This document shows, piece after piece, positions 59,450-64,000 of a stretch of DNA of 64,000 bases (the stretch's first letter is position 1; each line of letters begins with the position of its first letter). Source of the stretch: CAITSH01 sp025356665. GTDB lineage: Bacteria > Pseudomonadota > Gammaproteobacteria > Burkholderiales > SG8-39. The stretch is taken from contig JANXRV010000128.1 in assembly GCA_025356665.1 (NCBI GenBank), positions 29,286-93,285 on the forward strand. Direction: 5' to 3'. The translations under genes and the position numbers were made by a program. The notes under the pieces were generated by a model, which ran no database searches, was not told the origin of the DNA, and saw nothing but the letters and a program-made list of their open reading frames with translations.

Positions 59450-59826
59450 ACGAAGAATTTTCATTTCAAAATAAAATCAAGAAGTTACTGAACGAGAACC
59501 TGAATCTGGAGTCCGATCAGGTCGAACGGCTTCGCGCCGCGCGCGAGCGCGCGCTGGCCAGCCAGCGTACCGCCCAACCGGCGATGGCGATGCTTGTTTC
59601 CGACCGGATCACCGCCGCCCTTGGCGGCGGACCGGGCTTCACATCCCAAGTCGCATTCACCGCGCTCTTCCTCATCTTCGGAATGGCCGGCATTGCCATC
59701 TGGAGCAGCAACCAGCAAGCGAACGAGATCGAGGAAATCGATGTGGCTTTGCTCACAAGCGACCTTCCGATTGACGCATACCTCGATAAGGGTTTTGACG
59801 CATGGCTAAAGCGCTCCTCACCCTAG
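59446..59826 (+). CDS. DUF3619 family protein, candidate anti-sigma partner
   Basis: 126 residues with a central helix ('QVAFTALFLIFGMAGIAIW', about 66-84), a cytoplasmic N-terminus rich in charged residues, and an acidic C-terminus ('EIEEIDVALLTSDLPIDAYLDKGFDAWL'). DUF3619 always accompanies this sigma factor type; topology and 4-bp overlap suit a membrane anti-sigma factor, though no zinc HxxxCxxC is present. The function is inference. Confidence 0.85.
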   Translation: MNEEFSFQNKIKKLLNENLNLESDQVERLRAARERALASQRTAQPAMAMLVSDRITAALGGGPGFTSQVAFTALFLIFGMAGIAIWSSNQQANEIEEIDVALLTSDLPIDAYLDKGFDAWLKRSSP

Positions 59827-60281
59827 CACTGGGTGCGCTCTGCCTGCTCTCGTCTTTCGCCTACGCCGCCGCTGAAAAAAAGCAGCCCGCGTGGGGCGAA
59901 CTAAACGGCGAGCAGAGGCAGATTCTCGCGCCCCTTGAAAGCGACTGGGACCAAATGGAACCCCAGCGCAAAAAAAAATGGGTGGGTATCGCCAAGCGCT
60001 ACCCCAAGATGAAGAACGACCAACAACAGCGCGTGCAGCAACAGATGCAAGCCTGGGCCAAGCTGACTCCGGCCGAGCGCCGCGACGCGCGCGAGCGTTA
60101 TCAAAAACTGTCCAAGCTGCCGCCGGAGCAAAAGAAGGTAGTGAGCAAGAAATGGCAGGAATACCAGCAGTTGCCTGAAGAACAAAAAAAGCAACTCTCC
60201 GCGAGCGCCAAAGCCGCGCCAACCACAACCAAAGCCGACGCCGTAGCACCGACTTCAACACCCGCGCCGGCAACGCGCTGA
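59802..60281 (+). CDS. DUF3106 family periplasmic protein
   Basis: 159 residues. Signal peptide ('LLTLALGALCLLSSFAYAAA|EKK'), then a helical repeat region with 'WGELNGEQRQILAPLESDW', 'QRKKKWVGIAKRYPKM' and 'KLTPAERRDARERYQKL' (two or three related ~30-residue units, rich in Lys/Gln). It ends in an Ala/Thr/Pro tail. Related helical repeats occur in periplasmic sensors such as CpxP/Spy-like proteins. Overlaps the DUF3619 gene by 25 bp. Confidence 0.85.
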   Translation: MAKALLTLALGALCLLSSFAYAAAEKKQPAWGELNGEQRQILAPLESDWDQMEPQRKKKWVGIAKRYPKMKNDQQQRVQQQMQAWAKLTPAERRDARERYQKLSKLPPEQKKVVSKKWQEYQQLPEEQKKQLSASAKAAPTTTKADAVAPTSTPAPATR

Positions 60282-60295
60282 GCGCCCGACGCTTG

Positions 60296-60826
60296 ATGCC
60301 AGGCCCAGCATCGCCGGCAAGCGCCGGCTTGCCACGGCGCCTGGCTTCATTGCTTTACGAAACACTCCTGGTGGCGGCCATACTGCTGGCCTCTGCGGTC
60401 AGTTTCTACATCGTCACACCCGGGCTGATCGAGGGCGCAATGCGCCTTACCCTGCAGATCTATCTCGCATCTGTGCTTGGTGCCTACTTTCTCTGGTGCT
60501 GGTGCCGTGGCGGCCAGACCCTGCCGATGAAGACCTGGCAAATGCGCTTGGTCGACCGTACCGGCAGCCCACCTTCGGCGCCACGTGCGCTATTGCGCCT
60601 TGCACTAGCCGCCATGACCATTGGCGCGGGTTACGCCGGGCTTGCCACTGCGTGGAAGCGGCCTCATGAACCCATTGGCTGGATCCTCATGGCGCTGGGA
60701 CTTGGCTCGCTCCTGTGGGCGCTACTGGACCGCGACCGTCAGTTTCTCCACGACCGGCTTGCCGGCACCAGGATAGTCGGCACGCTGGCATCGGGCAAAA
60801 ATCCCGCCACAGCCAAACCAGCTTGA
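60296..60826 (+). CDS. RDD family membrane protein
   Basis: 176 residues with three or four helices. The family motif (R..A..D) is relaxed: 'LPRRLASLLYETLLVAAILLASAVSFYIV' has Arg and Glu where RDD proteins have Arg and Asp. 'LPMKTWQMRLVDRTGSPPS' and 'LDRDRQFLHDRLAGTRIV' are typical RDD segments. Last gene of the sigma factor string; 14 bp after DUF3106. Transport function unproven. Confidence 0.87.
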   Translation: MPGPASPASAGLPRRLASLLYETLLVAAILLASAVSFYIVTPGLIEGAMRLTLQIYLASVLGAYFLWCWCRGGQTLPMKTWQMRLVDRTGSPPSAPRALLRLALAAMTIGAGYAGLATAWKRPHEPIGWILMALGLGSLLWALLDRDRQFLHDRLAGTRIVGTLASGKNPATAKPA

Positions 60827-60877
60827 ACGCGGCCGCTTGCGTGCACCGGTAGCGTGACAAGGCCCTGACGAAGCCCC

Positions 60878-61951
60878 TTAGCGGCGCTCGACCCACCACA
60901 TCAGCAACACGGCAGCCGACAAAAACACCAAGCTTGGCAGAATAGCGCTGGTAAGCGGAGACCAGTTTTGCAGCAAGCCCAGGTGCGAGAACAGGCTGTT
61001 AAGCATGTGAAAGAGAATCCCCAGCATGATTCCGGCGAATATCTTCGCCCCGACCCCTCCCGACCGCATATGCACATAGGCAAACGGCAGGGCCAAGGCC
61101 ATCATCACCAGCGCGGCAAACGGATAAACGAGTTTTTTCCAAAGCGCGATCTCGAAACGCTCGGTCTTCTGGTTGTTGGCATCGAGGTGCCTGGTATATT
61201 GATACAGACTCCAGGCTGACATGCGCTCGGGCTGCACAATGAGCACCGACAACATCGAGGGCGTCAGCACTGACGTCCAGAGCATTTCGGGCAATTTCTC
61301 CAGCGAAACTTTTTCTGCCTCAAAGCGCGTGCGCACCACGCCGGACAAACGCCACACATTGTCGGCCTGATAATCCCCCCGTACCGCCTCACTGATGGTT
61401 TGCAACCTGAAGTCGGGATCAAAGTCATAGACCCGAATATTTTTTATCGTCGAATCGGGCAACACCTCCCGCACGTTAACGAAGCGCGTCTCGTCCTTGA
61501 CCCACAGCCCGGTACGCAACTCCTGGGCCAGGGATGAGCTCAGCGCGGAGAGCCGCAACTGCTGCGCCGCCTTTTCGGCAAAGGGCGTGATCAACTCGCC
61601 AAAGGCATAGGTGAGCACCACAAACACCACCCCGATACGCGCCAGCATCCCAGCCGCCTTCAGCGGCGAGAGACCCGACACACGCATCACGGTAAATTCA
61701 GAATTCGACGCAAGATGCGACAAGGTATAAAGCGTGCCGATCAGCACCGCGATCGGTGCAAGCTCATAGACATGGCTCGGTAGCGTAAGAAAAACATACA
61801 GCATGATGTGGGCCAGGCGGTAATTGCCCTTACCCAGATCTCCAAGCTCGTTTATCAAATCGAAAAAGGCGAAAAGTGCGAGGAAGCCGGCGAAAACAAA
61901 TGCCGTCGCACCATAGATTTCACGCGCGAGGTAACGGCGAAGAACAATCAT
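60878..61951 (-). CDS. lptG: LPS export permease LptG
   Basis: 357 residues, YjgP/YjgQ family: 'MIVLRRYLAREIYGATAFVF' first helix, 'LPSHVYELAPIAVLIGTLYTLS', 'NSEFTVMRVSGLS' (coupling helix to LptB) and the C-terminal three-helix block. Six helices with a periplasmic beta-jellyroll (about 130-260). With LptF and LptB2 it extracts LPS from the inner membrane. The ATG overlaps the lptF TGA. Confidence 0.95.
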   Translation of the reverse strand: MIVLRRYLAREIYGATAFVFAGFLALFAFFDLINELGDLGKGNYRLAHIMLYVFLTLPSHVYELAPIAVLIGTLYTLSHLASNSEFTVMRVSGLSPLKAAGMLARIGVVFVVLTYAFGELITPFAEKAAQQLRLSALSSSLAQELRTGLWVKDETRFVNVREVLPDSTIKNIRVYDFDPDFRLQTISEAVRGDYQADNVWRLSGVVRTRFEAEKVSLEKLPEMLWTSVLTPSMLSVLIVQPERMSAWSLYQYTRHLDANNQKTERFEIALWKKLVYPFAALVMMALALPFAYVHMRSGGVGAKIFAGIMLGILFHMLNSLFSHLGLLQNWSPLTSAILPSLVFLSAAVLLMWWVERR

Positions 61952-63033
61952 CGTCGCCACCACAACAACGAGCCAAGGCTCATCCTGCGCCAGAACAACA
62001 AAACAAGAACGCCCAACATCAGCATATGCACCGGCCACCAGGCGAAGGCAAAACTCACCTTGCCCTGCGAAACCCATGCCTGCACTACCCCGAGCAGGTT
62101 GCTATACACCATGTAAGCGAGCAGGGCGAACACCAGATTTACCGAGCGGCTGGCGCGCGGATTGACAAACGAAAGTGGTATCGCCAACAACGCCAGATTT
62201 ATCGCCGAAAGCGGCAGCCCGATACGCCACAGCAACTCGGCTAAATTGCTGCGTTCAGGGTTGTTCAGCAGCGCCCATGAAGACAGCGCCCTCGACGAAA
62301 CGGTCTCGGCGGTCGCCTCTTTGACCTCAACCCGGGTGGCGTAGCGCTCAAAATTCATGATTTTGTATCCGGTCGTTCCCGGCTCGCCATCATAGCGGCG
62401 ACCGTTGAGCAGAACGACGAAGCGATCGCCGTTCGGCGCGGTCTCCTGAAAGCCCCGACGACTGACCATGATGCCCTGGCTGCCGTGGAGCGCGGTTGAG
62501 ATAAACACGTTCTTGACGTTCGACACATCGCCGGCAATGGCTTCGACAAAAAACACCTTGTCGCCGGTTGCCGCTTCGCGAAACACCCCCGGCGCAATGC
62601 GGGACACATCGTCCCGGTTATCCATTTGCTGCCGATACAGGTCGCTCTTGCTGGTCGCCCAGGGCGATAGAAACAATGAAAAACCCGCTATCAAAAACAC
62701 GATCGGTGCCGCAAACATAAGAACCGGCCGTATCCACGCCGTAAGTCCGACACCGGCGCTAAACCAGACCACCATCTCCGAGTCGCGATAACTACGCGTC
62801 AGTGTCATTAACACAGCGATGAACAAGGTCAGCGACAACAGCACAGGCAGATAATTAAGTGCCGAAAAGCCGAGCAGCGCGAGCACCGCCTCGGAAAGCA
62901 CCTTGCCATTGGCGGCCTGTCCGAGCAGGCGGATCAACTGGGTGGTGAGCGTGATGGCGAACAACGTGGCGAACACCGCCATGGCGAGATTGCCAAATTC
63001 ACGCAGCAGCGATCGCTGAAAGATGGTATTCAA
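61948..63033 (-). CDS. lptF: LPS export permease LptF
   Basis: 361 residues: 'IFQRSLLREFGNLAMAVFATLF', 'YLPVLLSLTLFIAVLMTLTRSYRDSEMVVWFSAGVG' (in parts, coupling helix), jellyroll in the middle and 'GVVQAWVSQGKVSFAFAWWPVH' at the end. Starts with TTG (63033); no ATG in the first 70 codons fits. Coupled to lptG and divergent from pepA, the standard layout. Confidence 0.95.
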   Translation of the reverse strand: MNTIFQRSLLREFGNLAMAVFATLFAITLTTQLIRLLGQAANGKVLSEAVLALLGFSALNYLPVLLSLTLFIAVLMTLTRSYRDSEMVVWFSAGVGLTAWIRPVLMFAAPIVFLIAGFSLFLSPWATSKSDLYRQQMDNRDDVSRIAPGVFREAATGDKVFFVEAIAGDVSNVKNVFISTALHGSQGIMVSRRGFQETAPNGDRFVVLLNGRRYDGEPGTTGYKIMNFERYATRVEVKEATAETVSSRALSSWALLNNPERSNLAELLWRIGLPLSAINLALLAIPLSFVNPRASRSVNLVFALLAYMVYSNLLGVVQAWVSQGKVSFAFAWWPVHMLMLGVLVLLFWRRMSLGSLLWWRR

Positions 63034-63134
63034 CAGGAACGGGCTAGTTTTTCCACAGTGTTTTGACTTGCTCGGAGCAAAGCATGGATAATCAGCTTTG
63101 TCGAATGGCGTGAATATTGAACGGGAAAAACATC

Positions 63135-64000
63135 ATGGAATTTAGCACAAAAGTCGCCCTGCCGGAGCTTGTCACCGGCCCTTGTATAGCCGTAGGCGTG
63201 TTCGATTCGGGACACCTTTCCGCCGCCGCCCAGTCGGTCGATCGCGCCAGCAAAGGCGCCCTGCGCGAGCTCGCCGCCAAGGGCGACCTTCCCGGCCGCG
63301 TCGGCGCCACACGAATGCTTTACAAACTTGCCGGCGTCGCCGCGCAACGCGTACTGCTCATCGGCCTTGGCAAACAGGACGAATTTGGCCCGCGTGAATA
63401 CCTCGCTGCAGCAAAGGCTGCGGTACTTGCCCTCGCCGATACTGGCGCGAAAAGCGGCACCATGTACTTCACCGACTTACCGCTAAAACACCGGGATGCT
63501 GACTGGAAGGCCCGACATTTCACGCTCGCCGCCACGGAAGCGGGCTATCGCTTTGAGCAGCTAAAGAGCAAACAAGCGCCGGCGCGCCCGCTGTCCGCAC
63601 TGGTGCTCGGCTGCCTGAGCAAAGCCAACGCTGCAGCGGTGGAAAAGGGCGCCATGGAAGGGCACGCGATCGGCGCCGGGGTCTCCCTCGCAAAGGATTT
63701 GGGAAACCTGCCGGGCAACATTTGCACGCCAACCTACCTCGCCAGCGAGGCGGCCAAATTGGCGCGCGCCTGGAAACTCGGCATCGAGGTGCTTGAGCAG
63801 CGCGACATGGAAAAACTCGGCATGGGGTCGCTGCTTTCGGTCTCAAAGGGATCACGCCAACCACCCAAAATGATCATCCTGCGCTATAACGGCGGCGCCA
63901 AAAAGGAGAAGCCGGTTGTTCTGGTGGGCAAGGGCATCACCTTTGACACCGGGGGCATTTCGCTCAAGTCTGCGCCGGAAATGGACGAGATGAAGTTCGA
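63135..64000 (+). CDS. pepA: leucyl aminopeptidase (cytosol aminopeptidase), 3' truncated by window edge
   Basis: First 288 codons. N-terminal macro-like domain ('VALPELVTGPCIAVGVFDSG', 'VLLIGLGKQDEFGPREYL'), then the start of the M17 catalytic domain: 'AKDLGNLPGNICTPTYLA', 'LGMGSLLSVSKGSRQPPK' and the metal site 'VGKGITFDTGGISLKSAPEMDEMKF' (in parts; Lys and Asp ligands). Removes N-terminal Leu and others and in some species binds DNA (XerCD sites). The rest of the gene is outside the window. Confidence 0.95.
   Translation, partial: MEFSTKVALPELVTGPCIAVGVFDSGHLSAAAQSVDRASKGALRELAAKGDLPGRVGATRMLYKLAGVAAQRVLLIGLGKQDEFGPREYLAAAKAAVLALADTGAKSGTMYFTDLPLKHRDADWKARHFTLAATEAGYRFEQLKSKQAPARPLSALVLGCLSKANAAAVEKGAMEGHAIGAGVSLAKDLGNLPGNICTPTYLASEAAKLARAWKLGIEVLEQRDMEKLGMGSLLSVSKGSRQPPKMIILRYNGGAKKEKPVVLVGKGITFDTGGISLKSAPEMDEMKF

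Overview
The window is a gene-dense (about 60% G+C by eye) chromosomal segment of a betaproteobacterium. The evidence is the mixture of markers: a Bug-type tricarboxylate receptor, a phasin, the sigma factor / DUF3619 / DUF3106 / RDD block divergent from an ilvIHC-psd-pssA-leuA cluster, pilS-pilR-ampD, rplU-rpmA-obg-proB divergent from ispB, and lptFG divergent from pepA. Order and genus cannot be fixed by reading alone. There is no prophage, CRISPR array or rRNA; there is one tRNA (Pro, anticodon CGG) and one transposase remnant.

Region 1 (1-20 kb) is an accessory catabolic and transport zone: a truncated SDR, a GST, an acyl-CoA dehydrogenase with a partner aminoglycoside-phosphotransferase-fold protein, an HtrA-like protein whose catalytic triad looks lost, an MFS exporter, a PcaC-like protein, a RidA protein with a histone-H1-like tail, a D-threonine-aldolase/D-serine-dehydratase-like enzyme, a PIG3-type quinone oxidoreductase, a dienoyl-CoA-reductase-like SDR, a Bug receptor, a short 6-phosphogluconate dehydrogenase, gluQRS, DoxX, a PrpF-family isomerase, two tandem plus one separate EamA transporters, a thioesterase, an IS5-type transposase scrap and a TAXI-like receptor without a signal peptide. 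This zone also holds three separate 9-bp tandem repeats and a 16-bp tandem repeat.

Region 2 (20-33 kb) has a phasin with its own promoter and terminator, a molybdopterin-binding-domain protein, an EI24/CysZ-like membrane protein, a type I secretion ABC transporter and its membrane-fusion partner beside a lytic transglycosylase, a lysine-rich H1-like protein, a DUF2442 protein, and nrdA-nrdB preceded by two NrdR-like boxes exactly 31 bp apart.

Region 3 (32.6-54 kb) is mostly housekeeping: ampD-pilR-pilS, tRNA-Pro, ispB, rplU-rpmA-obg-proB, rppH, proS, a second transglycosylase, pyrF, a YihY membrane protein, wrbA and leuA. Inside it lies a four-gene unit (rubrerythrin, Fe-S/CCG protein, DUF3501, CNP1-like) transcribed from a near-consensus sigma-70 promoter with a perfect 12+5+12 palindrome over the expected transcription start. 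This is the best candidate for an under-described regulated system in the window.

Region 4 (53.5-64 kb) is pssA-psd-lipoprotein-ilvC-ilvH-ilvI on the minus strand, with a divergent sigma factor operon whose conserved N-terminus appears to lack an ATG/GTG/TTG start, then lptG-lptF and the 5' part of pepA, which runs off the end.
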